Below the pieces are notes generated by a model. It made no database searches, was not told the DNA's origin, and worked only from the letters and a program-made list of their open reading frames with translations. From Ophthalmolycus amberensis (taxonomy: Eukaryota > Chordata > Actinopteri > Perciformes > Zoarcidae), in NCBI GenBank assembly GCA_024529925.1, contig JAFEUB010000893.1, forward strand, positions 443,001 to 507,000: a DNA stretch of 64,000 bases. Direction: 5' to 3'. Every line of letters begins with the position of its first letter. Positions within the stretch are counted from its first letter, which is position 1. This document shows, piece by piece, positions 1 to 12,300 of this stretch. The position numbers were made by a program, and so were the translations under genes.

Positions 1-2813
1 TTTTCCCTTCTGACATTGTTTAACTTTAATAATTTTTAGAGCCTATGTGGATATCACTATAACCAGGCAATATTTATTTTAAAGAAAAAATGTCTTGTTT
101 GTTCTTCTTCCCATTAATCATCCCCTCATATTTATTGGCTGTCCCACCTGTCAGAGAATGAATACAGCCGTAACTGTACTAATAATGTAACTGTAGCTTC
201 GCCTGCGTCATCGTCACAGCAGTATGCAGTCTATCCATTTCTCTCCCATTCTGGACAATAAAGGGAGATCTGTTATGGTGAGGCCCCACAAAGAGATCTC
301 GCTACAGCGCTACATCCCCCCCAAAATCTAGGAAACCTTCACTCTCATCCTCAGCCAGGCCTTTCCACACTCATCCTCTCCTACACTGTGTGCACCAAGT
401 GTGAGCCAACATCAACTTCCTGCTCCCTTCGTTTCCTGTAACAGTTGGGAAGATGGAGACATTCGAAGATCTGAATACTGCTGCTAATCAACACCGCATC
501 ATAGTCTCCTTTGAGCGCTGTTACCTGGTAAGCTTTGATAAACTGGCAGCAGGGCGATCGTATTTATCGAGCCACAATGTTTCAAGTCTCCATGTGAAAA
601 AGAATAGTCTTGAATTAACAACAAATGGCCTCAAAAATGTCTGATTTTGGACCTACTAGACAAAGCAAATGAGCATGTGCCGGCAGTTAATACAGAGCAG
701 ACGTAAATGGTCCCAGCAGAGGGTTTTCTGTTCCGAGCGAGGTCCGCCGCCCCCGGGGCTTCCGTAAACACATAAACACCACCTGGCTTTCTAAATGTGG
801 CCTGAAAGCAGGTCCACACACACATGCACTTCCGCCCATCCATTCCCTCCTGTCATACACTGACTCAGTCAGTCCCAGCACACTTGGGTGTTAGTGTTGG
901 TGGTGGTGAAAATAACGCAGTACGGAAGCCTCAGTGTACCGAGGTTCTCCGTTAAGAAACGCATTCAAACACATCCTGATCTACACTTTCTCAATAAAGG
1001 CTGTTTTGTCCCAGATACCATTGAGAGGTTTTTAATTATACAAATACAGATACACTAAAAGAGTTTGATTGGTGGAAGCTTACGGACTAAAGGAGTATAA
1101 ATAATGGAGGTATGGACAAATATTTGAACGTTATGCCCACTTAAAAGGTAGGGAGCAGAGACTGTATTTAAGACGTGGAAGTAGTCACCGTGAAGTCGCC
1201 CATCTGGAGTTCAGCATTTTGGCCGTGACTGTCGTGAATCAAAATGGTGGCCCAACCAGCAGACAGGCTAAAAATGAACTTGAAAGTTGATAAAGTTGCA
1301 CCTACCTCAGTTTATCCATAAATACAAGATTACAAAGATATCGAAAGTTAGTGGCTATAGGTTCTTATCAGTTTAAAACTGACGAATGAGCCTGGTTATT
1401 TCTGGGCTGTACAACAGTGGATACTGCAGCACTGTACGGCTAAAGCAGCAGGAGATACGATACAGGCCTGAAAGGGGAAACTGTCCCTCAACCAAACCTG
1501 TAAATTCCTAACAGATTGAGCTTCTGTGTTTGAAAGCCCGTGTTTTATTTGGAAGAGCAGTTGAAAGAAGCTGGTAACACAGCAGGATTTGTTCCAGGCC
1601 AAATACAGATAACATTAACAATACGGACAACGGGGTCACTGGTCAGAGTTTTACTTGAAACAGAGAAGCACGGAGGCCTTATCGGAGGAGTCGGTGAATT
1701 ACAGTGCGGCTCTTGTTTGCCAGCTTGTGCTCAGCCAGGCTTGATGGTGTACCACTTGGTTTTGTGCTGAACCTATACTACAAAAGTGGCTGTTGAGATC
1801 TTAGAGGTTCAGTCGTCAAGAAGAAAGAATTTTACCTGTCTCATCTGCAAGAACTTAGATAACAAGAATTGACCTCGGAAAATAAAACACCCTGAACTAG
1901 ACATGTTTTCTTTGCTGCAGAGTTTTGAATGTACGCCACCACAGCACCGCAATTAGAGCTTATTCAGTCTGATACGACGGAGCAGATGTAATCTTCAGGT
2001 GCGCCAGTCTCATTTATCTGTCATCCTCCCCGGGGCTTCGGAGAGCGTCTTTATCGGGGTTTCACGGAAAGGAATCCGCAAAGACTGCCGATGAAACATG
2101 GAGGGATTGGTTTCAGCGCAGTCACTACTGGCAGCTCTGAGAGGAGACCATAATTACCACTTTGACAAGCTTTGATCACAGGTACAGTTATTCTCAGAAT
2201 GTCTGTGTTGACAGAACAATGAGATGACGGCCTCGAAATTCATATGAATTTTCCCTAGTGTTTCCCTTTCCTCCCCCCTCCCCGTTGCTTTGGTTCTGAA
2301 TAGAAGCTCTGTCGAGCACATGACGAGGCAAGAAGGACAAAATGAGGGTAGTTGACGTAGCACAGATTAGCTGTCCGTAACTCTTTTGATTTGAAGAAGT
2401 GGAGAAAGGGGATCTGTTGATGGGTACTGAAGGAGGGGGGGATTCGTGGGTAAACCATCCAAAAGACCTGTAAATGTTGTGGGTGGAATGAATCACTGTG
2501 GTTTCTGCTTTTTATTTTTGTCAGGAGGCAGCAGATTATTCAATACAATGACAGAGGGATCAGTGTGCTGGAATCAGTTTTAGCAAAGCAGGAGGTGTGG
2601 AGTCAGGAGTGGTAACGCTGGTGGGAAGAAGAAGGAGATGATACTCAGAAGGAGAAGAAGGAGATGGAAACTCAAGGCGAAGATGAAACCTCACCACAAA
2701 GAAGAAAGGCTCAGTTCATTGAGATCTCTTTGAAAGCGCATCCAGACCACAGTGCGGCCCGGAAGCAAACATGCCTCCTACACCACCTGCCTGGGCTCAA
2801 CAAAGATGCAGCA
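1..2813. other. Intergenic, no gene seen
   Basis: Only short chance frames, none with splice-consistent partners or a recognisable protein. Contains the repeat fragment at 1160-1255 and otherwise ordinary unique sequence. Confidence 0.6.
1160..1255. repeat. Partial copy of the same teleost repeat
   Basis: ggaagtagtcaccgtgaagt, cgcccat and ttcagcattttggccgtgac align with 47728-47810. Diverged and truncated on both sides. Confidence 0.6.
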
Positions 2814-2819
2814 TTTATT
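2814..2819 (-). terminator. Candidate poly(A) signal of DUF4590-LRR gene
   Basis: AATAAA on the minus strand, 204 nt downstream of the stop codon, in an otherwise ordinary 3' UTR. It is the nearest canonical hexamer, but chance matches are common in AT-rich DNA. Confidence 0.4.
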
Positions 2820-3022
2820 AGCGGGGCCACCCACTTATAGGAAGGAAGACATCTTTGTGTGTGTGACGGTCAAATGAGTCAGGGTTTTTGATTTCTCTCT
2901 CTCTCTCTAACCCTCAAAATGTAAACAAAGAATCGTATGAGCTCTCAAGTCAGCGCTTTGTTTGTTACGTTGCGTAGGTGTTCGTGGTTTGCTGGTGTAT
3001 TCTCCCACTCCCGCAGCAGGAT

Positions 3023-3626
3023 TCATGTATATTTGACCTCCTCCTGTATCCTGCTCATGAGTCCTGCACTGATGTTGTTCTCCTGAAGGCTCAGGTGCGT
3101 CAGCGGGGACCGCGTCCTGCAAAGCAACGCCGCGATGATGTCGTTTCCTCCCACGTCGGTGACGCCGTTCCTGTCCAGATCCACCTGCCGCAGACCCGCG
3201 TTCTCCCTCAGCACGTCGGCCAGCAGCCTGACCCCCGGGTCTCCCAAGTTGTTCTCGTCCAGGATGACGCGAGTCAGCGAGCTGCTCCCCCTGAGGCTGT
3301 CGAAGAGCTCCTTCCACGCCGCCAGATCGGCGCCGCCGGTCTGCGCCAGCCCTAAGTACTGCAGATAGGAGTGGTGCCTCATGTATGACGCTAGCACTTT
3401 TACCCCGTCGCTGCTCAACCCGTTCCCCCCGATATCCAGTTCTAAAAGCGCAAAAAACCCGAAAGAGCTACCCCCGGTGGGGGGCTGCCGAAGCACGCTC
3501 TGCTCCGGTGGGAGGAGCGCGGCCTGCTGGATGGCAGCAGCGGCTCTCGCCGTCTGCTCCTGCAGCTCGGCTATTCCATTCAATAGGGTCAGCACTCCAT
3601 GGTCATGCAGTTTGTTTCCAAACAAG
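3023..3626 (-). CDS. Coding exon 11, LRRs 3-8 and stop
   Basis: Acceptor ctttctacag|CTTGTT follows a pyrimidine tract; the reading frame continues from exon 10 as HLFGNKLHDHGVLTLLNG. Six further LRRs follow, including LLELDIGGNGLSSDGVKVLA, LTRVILDENNLGDPGVRLLA and LTHLSLQENNISAGL. An Ala/Gln/Pro-rich insert of about 30 residues interrupts the array after the third repeat. The stop is TGA at 3025-3023. Strong codon-position GC bias supports coding. Confidence 0.88.
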
Positions 3627-6267
3627 CTGTAGAAAGAGAGGGGGGGGGGGATAACCATGGAGATTTATTTAGATTCCTCCATGAACTGCTCACTTCAAAG
3701 GGTACATATGTCCTTGCACCATGATAGGTTTTTCCTTGTGCGAAATCTAAATTATGAGCTACAACATCCTCTCTATTTCACACTGAATCAATTAAGTGAT
3801 TTGTATCTGTGTGTTCTGCAGCTTCAAGATCGTTACACTCCATGGGAAAATGACTTCATATTTTTTGATGTTTCCCTGTTATTGAGTCGGGTCTAAGAAG
3901 GCCTCAAGATTTGAGCAGTTGTCAATATGTTTGAAATGACGTCTCCAGAGTTATTGTTGAAATTCATACGTACATATTCATCCTTGCCCAGCAAATACTT
4001 GTATTCCTTACAGCGACATGTTTGATCAGCTGCACACACTAAAGGAATAGTCCAACATTTCATCTTGGTTGAATCCATACAAAAAAACGCAAACTACAGT
4101 TCAGGGTTATGTGTTAGACTTTTTCTTGGCAGAGACCAGTAACCGGTAGCCTTATATTTAATGGAGATATAACAGATTGGTATTAATCTTCTCATGTACC
4201 TCTCCAGCAGCGTATTTCCCAAAGTGTTGATCTACATACTTCTTTAAACCCAGCGCTATTCTTTTGATCTCACACGTGTCAGCATGCATTGTGAGTCTCT
4301 ACATCTGTCAGAAAGACAAGTTCTTGCACATTCCCTGTGTTTCGTGGGGGAAAAGAAAATAACTCAGAGAGGTAAGGCACTTGAGGCATTTCTTATTCTT
4401 ATAAACGAGATGGATTGTGTAATTCAACAGTGAAAGGTGAAGATTTTATTCTGCAACGACGAGGCTGGCCTTGGAATAGCTGCATTTTTTTTACTGTCTG
4501 TTGTTTTACTTTTTTTTTTTAAGTTCCTGGATCTGCTTGTTATTCAGTATGTTTTTTTCTGAATTCGGTATTGTGGATGAGCGGAGCCCGGGACTTACTG
4601 TAAGCCTCTGACCTGAGGCTTCGCTCTCAGAACGTCCAGCAGGATGTGAGCGCCATATGGGCCAATGAGGTTGAGGTTGAGGTTGAGCAGCGTGACCTCG
4701 GACAGGCTGCTCTTCAGGGCCCCCGCCAGGCTCAGCAGGAGGTCGTCCGTCAGGTCCGTGTTCCTCAGGACCAGCTGCTCCACCTCATCGGACGCGCTCA
4801 GCACCGCCACCATGGCGTCCAGCTATACAAACCAAAGAGATGGACACAGAAGCACGCTGAAGTAAAGTATGTGCTGTTATTTTTTATGGATTTGGCTTGG
4901 TGCAAGATGTCAGTAGAAACTCCGAAAGGTTATCTTATCACAAAAAATTAAAAAAAAGATGGCCAAAGGTTGTAGGGCTATGAAAACATGTTGTTGGAGT
5001 TTTTATATTCTATAATCCTACGGTCTTTTCGTAAAATAAATGAAATCCCATTTTGTAGCACGGACACATAATCTTTTTGCCCCCAGACAGAAAGAACTGT
5101 TGCACCACAGCCCCGAGAAAAGAGTATTTCCCTGCGTGTGATGGCAGCATAGCTTCAAAAGGTTTGGCTGGGAATGAGACGTGAGCGGGACAGGTGCTGG
5201 AGCTTTTCTAAACACAGAGCCGGGCTGAGAGTCCAGAGAGACATATGGCCTGGCTGACGCCACTTTGCTAGACCTTGAGGAATTTTTCTGCTTTTTTTAT
5301 CATGATGGGTGCGAGCGAGCCAAAACGCCTGCCTGTCCCTGATAACCTCTGTGACCATTTGTTACCAACGTGTGTGTGTGTACCAACCTCCCAGTGATTG
5401 CCCTTTGAATCAGAATAGAGTTTTCGTGAATACATCAAGTAAAAAAAAATGTAACATAACAATGAGGTAATGCCCTGTCCCTGTTACTTTTGTAGATTTT
5501 ATGACATATGACATTAAAACTCTTTTTAACTGCTTTCAATCCAAATATGTGAACAGACGACATTTGCATCTTTAATTTCACTTTTTCATTTCTATTCTAT
5601 TCTTCTGCGTCATTGAGGGACAATGTGTATTATAATTGTCCTATTGGCTGAAAGCTAAATATTGATCATCCTGCAAAAAGGAAAAATACTGCATAACTTA
5701 ACATTAATGCGAAATGCATCACTTTAAAGGACACATTGTTTGGCTATTAACACTTTACGTATGTTGTTGGCACTTGAATTACAAGTTCTGACACGAATGA
5801 GGGCACACTTCAGCGTAGTTTAAATTCAATGCCAAGAGCTTATCTGGCAAAAAGCACAGATTCACCCAGTCATTTGTGTTGTACGAACACACCTGCTCCT
5901 GCAGGTCTCGTTCTTTAACAGGCTTCTGCGTTGCCAGCAGTCTGGCTGGCCGTGTCCTCTTCCTCCTCTGGCTCTCCATCGGGCTGCGGGACCGTGTCAC
6001 TTTCTGCACTACGCTCCACATCTGAGCCCGGAGCTTTGGGGCGCGATGACAGCCTCCTCTGGAGCCGCCGCCTCTCCAGCACTTGGCATAGAAAAGGGGC
6101 ACAGAAACAACTCAGGCGCAACGAAACTGCCTCTCCGACAGCCAAGTGCACACTGACACACGCTGTTGATGCGGGGATGCTAATAATATAATCTAAAATT
6201 CAGTTTGAGCTTTCATGTTCAATAGAGAAGCAGGTATTCTGCGTTGAGCTTTATGCATGCAGGCATA

Positions 6268-6327
<60 letters not shown>

Positions 6328-9300
6328 CACTGTCTGGACAACCTGTCCCACACGTCATCCATCTTCCCTCACGCAGACATAGCACGATGCATCACTTTTT
6401 TGTCTTTTCTGCTAAAGTGTGTTATGTAAATCCGTTACAGCACTCCAGGGGGATTCCAGTGCGTTGCTGCTGCGCTGCCGTTTCTCTAACTCACTGTTTG
6501 CCTTGAACCAGTTGTGTTTGTGTGGGCCCCGCTCCAACGCTGCGCTCATTTCCACGCATTCTTCATAGAAGTCCTTCAGTCTTTCCCCATTTCTGGTTTT
6601 CTCATTAGACCCGAGCTCCTTCTGTTTCTCTCCGTTCTGCTTCGTCAGTGCTTCCTCATCCTGCAATGAATCTTTGAAAAAAAACAAAGAAATATTGTTC
6701 TTTCCCATTGTTGTCCCCCCAACAAAGAATATTAAATGGAAATACCACATGCAGATGGATTGAAGGTATCTTCACATGAAAGCATGGAAGGTTTTCTATT
6801 CTCCTCTATTTTTCTATCTTCTCTGTTACAGGAATGAAAGCAGCTAAAACTCACCGAAAACTTTGCTCGTCTTGTTTGATGGCGGCTGCTCTGTCTGCAG
6901 CGCTGTGACGTCGCTGGTTGTTCTCTGCTGCCTGTGTTCTTGTCTGGCAGACGATGCTTGGTCTTCACATTTTGCTGTCCCCGTTGGCCTCTGCGAGACC
7001 TCCGGGCCCTTGCTGTCTTGTCCGTCTTCCCTCTTATTTACGGCTTTGTCTTTGCTCTCCTTTCGATTAGTTTGACCCTTGCGTCGTTTCTTCTTGGACG
7101 CCTCTTTAATCCCAGCTGCAGCGGGGTCTTCGCTGTCTGTCGATCCTCCGCTGCTTTCCTTGACATGGTTTCTTGTCCTCCTCGCTGACTTCTTCTCTGG
7201 TTTGGCTGGGATAAACAGAGGGGACGATGGACATGACTCCACGGTGCCTGCATTGGAGACAGTAGACACAGATGAAAAAGGAAAAATTAAGGCTTTGTGG
7301 GATATTTTGTCTTTAAAGCAGTCCATTGAAATCAAGGACTGGGCCTAATGTCAAAAAAATGTTGATGAATGAGCTTTAGGAAGTAATGGAAAATGGAGAC
7401 ACTCATTTCCAGGCTTTGTACCGTTGCCAGGGCTCTGAATGAGGTTTTCCTTTGTGCCGTTGTTCAGCTGCTGGCAGGAGCTGTATTTATTTCTGAGACT
7501 TGTACATCTGAAAAAGATGAAAAATGTGCTTTTGTTGTGGCTCACATATCCTCCCCTGTACCAACACCAACGCTATTCCCTCATGCCATGCAATATGCAT
7601 ACTTTCCCCTCAACAATACATCATATCTGCAGAGCAGAGGATTTTACCCGATCAGTTTTGACTGGTACTTTTCTGCCAGTTTTCTGCCAATTCTTCGCTG
7701 TCTGTCTACCAAAGGTCTGACCTGGAACAGGGGATCCCACCAGCCAGCCATGCCAATCGGAAGCAGCTCTTCCTGCCCTGCTGGAAGCCGGGAGCGTAGC
7801 GGTACTCGCAACAGGAACTGATTCTGGCCGCCATGATGCCGTTAACGTACAAGGTGGCGCTGAAGGGGAAAGCTCTGTGTCTCTGAGAGACAAACTGGAA
7901 CTGCTCTGAGGGACACAAGGAGGGAAATATTATTAATAAAGGTAGTTATGACGGGCCCTAGTGCACGCTCGTTACCAAGCAAACCCCAAAACACTTTTCT
8001 TACTGCACGCTTTTGAAAGGAGTGACTCCTCGCTCGGCTAGCCGTGCTCAGCTTGTCAGCCTTGACAGGTTTTGCAGATAAACTTGCCACCGTATATCAT
8101 ATCAAATGGAGATTTTACATCAGACAACATCAACATATCTATAATACCCAGCAATCATCATTGCATATGACAAAAGCACCAAAGAAAATAAATTCACGTA
8201 ATTGCATAGTTTTTTATTTTACATTTAGTTTTTATAGTTTGTCTAGAATAAGCATAAAATCATAATATATATCGTTTCTGACTATTTTACAAAAAAAAGA
8301 GCCATTGTGGAGACGTGTTTGCCCTTTCCGAGGGATGATATTGCAAATGGCAATACCCATTAAGTTGTGAGTGCTTCTGTGTCTACACACACACGGATTA
8401 TAAGGTTAACAGCTCAGCAACCACCTATTTGCAAGAGATGTATCACATCCAGATTGTTTCTGTGATTTTCACAGTCCTTCAGTAAGCTTTTAAACAAACA
8501 TCAACAACCTGTATTTCACTGTTAAGCTGACAATTTCAGTCTGCAGTGAGAGGAAGCTAAAAAGCCAGTGATAGTATGTATATGATTAGTTATAGACGTA
8601 AAGATGCAGTAATACTGAATATTTGTATTGCGTTCTATCTGTGGGCTGGAAGCACTACAACCAAATTCTTCTGTATTAGGCAAGGCAAGGCAAGGCAAGT
8701 TTATTTGTATAGCACATTTCAACAACAAGGTAATTCAAAGTGCTTCACATGAAACCATTAAAAGCATAAAGGCAAAAGTAAAGGAGATTTAAAACATACA
8801 TTGAAACAATAATCGATGTCTCCCTGAGACATTACGCTGCACGCAATCAACCATACACTGCCGCAATTCTGCAATTACTAGCACACAAACCACGTCTGGA
8901 AAAGATCTCTGGCGATCTGCGTTTTATAGTGTACGCCTTGCACGAACTCGGTCCCGGAGGAAATGGCGATATATTGTGCAGTCCTTTTAAAACCATTAAA
9001 AGCATCAAAACATAAGGCAAAAGAAAAGGAGATTTAACAGCAAATAAGAACAGTCTAGGAAATAAAATACAGTAGTAAAATGCAGAAATGCAGGAAATTG
9101 ATTAATATATTAATTGAATGTGGTTCAATTAATATATTAATTGAATGTGGTTCAATTAATATATTAATTGAATGTGGTTCAATTAAAGGCAGCAGCAAAC
9201 AGAAAGGTCTTCAATCTTGATTTAAATGAGCTGAGGGTCTCAGCAGACCTGCAGCTTTCTGGGACTTTGTTCCAGATATGTGGAGCAGAAAAACTGAACG

Positions 9301-12300
9301 CTGCTTCTCCATGTTTAGTTCTGACTCTGGGAACAGAAAGTAGACCGGTCCCAGACGACCTAAGGGGTCGGGATGGTTCATAAGGTAGTAGCAGATCGGA
9401 GATGTATTTTGGTCCCAAACCATTCAGTGCTTTGTAAACCAACAGCAGGATTTTAAAGTCAATTCTTTGTTGGACAGGAAGCCAGTGCAAAGACCTCAGA
9501 ACTGGAGTGATGTGATCCACCCTCCTGGTCTTAGTGAGGACTCGAGCTGCAGCGTTCTGAATCAGCTGCAGCTTTCTGACGGACTTTTTACAGAGACCTG
9601 TAAACACACCGTTACAGTAGTCCAGTCTGCTGAAGATAAATGCGTGGACAAGTTTTTCCAAATCCTGTTGAGACATAAGTCCTCTAATCCTTGATATATT
9701 CTTCAGGTGATAGTAGGCTGATTTTGTAATTGTCTTGATATGGCTGTTCAGGTTGAGGTCTGAATCCATAACTACACCTAGATATTAACAAGATAAAAAG
9801 CAAAGATTTGAAAAACCCAGAAAAAAAAGTGTCACAGGCTGTAAAATCTGAGATCTGAGTCCAATTCGTTTTCGTTTTGTTGCTCTGCCATCATGTTTAG
9901 TCATTTGTAAACTATTTCCAGCAAGTCATTAATGTCCTGGGAAGTTAGATCACAAAAATGTGCATTTTGTCACTTAATTTCAGTGGTCATGTTGCTTTTA
10001 TTTGTCCAGTTTTAGAGATTTCTGTTTCCACCGCCGTCCATTGAAAATGAATTAACTTTTGTTGGTGGTGCTCACAGCATTGAAACATGAGGATACACAG
10101 AAAATCATTTCATGGGAATATTTCTTCTTTAAAAATGAATGGAAACTGTTTCCACTCTTCACATCAAAGTCACACACCACTCTAGCCAATGTATGTAGTG
10201 AGCACATACAGTGTAAAAGACACAACAAATAGAACTTTGCTAAATCATATATTCTGTTTGGAATGTGCATCCACGTCCTTTGTTGTTTTCCTTTATCAAA
10301 GCTACAGATGATTTTGTAAACAGATCACACACACACACACACACACACAGTCAAGCAGAAATCCATAACCTCTTTCTGTTTACATCTGCCTGACACAGTG
10401 ATCCCCTCCCTGGAGTGGCGGCTGTACAGTGTGTATCATGTACCGGCTGCAAAGATGAAAGAGTCTCGGCTTGTCTACTGATTTTTTTATGTGATGGCTG
10501 TCTATCACGTCACAAATCAGCTTTCTATTCTTCTTTCAACTCAAACACTGCCTCCGGCCATATCATCATCCTTTTTTACAGCGTGGCTTTGAGGGCAGAT
10601 GAGTAGTTCAATGTGTGAAAAGAGGTGGAATCCTAAGCACGTCTAATTACACTCACCTATTATTTTGGACTTGTGAGAAAACACCTCAGGGTTTTCTATA
10701 GATTTTTCATAATGAGTCTAATATGGGGTCCGAGCACGTGCAACTCAAACAGCCGCACAAGCAAATTACTTTTGCGAGCGCTTTCACATCACTCCGCGCA
10801 GAATATCTCTGTTCACGCTAACATTAAAGCCCCGCGAGGAGCAAACTATGCTTTGAGGGCGAGTAGCGCTCCCTGGTGCACGACTTCTATCACTGCTCTT
10901 CTGCTCGCAAAGCTTTCACCTGCTCGCTTGCAAGCGCTTTTTATTTTTTGACGGTAAGTTGGCGGACCCAGTCACCATTGTATCACTCGATTTAATTGGT
11001 TACAATCCTCGTCTTCGGATTGGCCGGACATCACTCCCAACACAGACCTCTAGGTGGCGGTATAAAGGTCGTTCTCATGCGCTTGTGTGCGTGGTAACGG
11101 TATGCCGTCAAATAGCATTGACAACCGACAGAGCGGCTGGAAAAAACGACTTATGATTGGTTGATGCTTCACCGCATCACTTGTCACTTCTTCATTGGTT
11201 GACTCCCGAAGCAACGAATGTCAAACGTTCGTTTGTAGCTTTGCGTAATCGTTCCGTTGAAACTGACTTACAGCATAATCAAAAATAAATACATTTAAAG
11301 AATGAATTATCACCATTGTGAGTCTATGTGTGAGTCATCATGACAAAAATGTAGCGGGAACTACCACTAAAGAGGTGTGGAGTCGGTGTTTGAATGTCTT
11401 GGTGACAGATTTTGTCACTGCGACAGGATGGAAAACCATGCAAGGTTCAATTTTTTCAATTCAATTTATTTTGTGTTGCCCAAAATCACGAATCACAAAT
11501 TTGCCTTAGAGGATGTAGTCACAAAACTTTGAAGGTGAGTAGTTGAGATATGAAATGAAAGCAGTTTTGATAGCTGTGGTCTGAGCAAGGGAGGCGAAGG
11601 GGAAGTTGTGCCTCCACTTTATGCCCCACTATATACTATATGTGTAGTTAAGATCAAAATGAGTTCAAAGATGGATGCCCCCCCCCCACACACACACACA
11701 CACACTTTATGCCCCTGGCTAGACAGTCTCAAGTTATATTTTAAAGCCTAAATACTGTTTTTCAACCATGAAACAGCTTCACAGCTCTTACCTCCTGGAG
11801 TCACCACGCCTTTGAAGACACAGATATTCTCTCCTCCGTTGACTTGCTGGAGTACCTTCAGCTCATCCTGAGTTGACCCCAACCCTGACCCCCGACGAAC
11901 TTGTCCTAGGTAGGTCATCGTCACGGTGACGTTGGATTTCTTTGCCTCTTTCTTTGCCTTTAGGTTACTCTGATAAGAAGAGAGAGGCGGGTGGAAAGAG
12001 AGAAAAGGTTTGACTGAGATAGGAAGTTTCAACATATTGCCACCGGAAGTTTAACAGAGTACCTGTTTTTTAGGCTGACTTCCAGTTCTCTGAGAGGCAA
12101 CGGAGGAGAAAGATCCTCTTCGTTTGTCGTACAGATACGGACAGGACTGACTCAGAGACCCTCTCATTGAGGTCAGACTTGGCGCCTTCGTTGCGATGGC
12201 TGGGAGGTAAACATCGTCTTTGCCACTTCTGCCACGAAGGGCTGTTGCATCATCCAGCTATGATGGCACATGCAATAATCAAAGGGGTAAATCAATCATA

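Larger units (their letters stand above)
8676..9785 (-). mobile_element. L2-clade LINE, 5'-truncated 3' end, inverted copy
   Basis: The minus strand encodes the last ~196 residues of the same L2 ORF2 (opening MDSDLNLNSHIKTITK) and its 3' UTR, ending in (ttgcc)n at 8676-8700. By eye it differs from the copy at 63110-63696 at only two residues, so the family was recently active. Truncation is at about 9785, within the ORF. It lies in the large intron of the DUF4590-LRR gene, in the sense of that gene. The 3' UTR is rearranged: a 27-bp triplication at 9101-9183 and a duplicated tail flanking unrelated sequence at about 8797-8982. Confidence 0.87.

Noticed and set aside
2978..3654. Plus-strand open frames opposite the LRR exons (also at 4646-4951)
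   Set aside because: They are antisense shadows of the GC-rich LRR exons, whose minus-strand translation shows clear repeats.
7723..7732. Strong-looking donor AG|GTCAGA for DUF4590 exon 6
   Set aside because: It gives phase 2, while exon 7 requires phase 1; the donor at 7740 (GTGGGA) restores a continuous frame and keeps the conserved domain.
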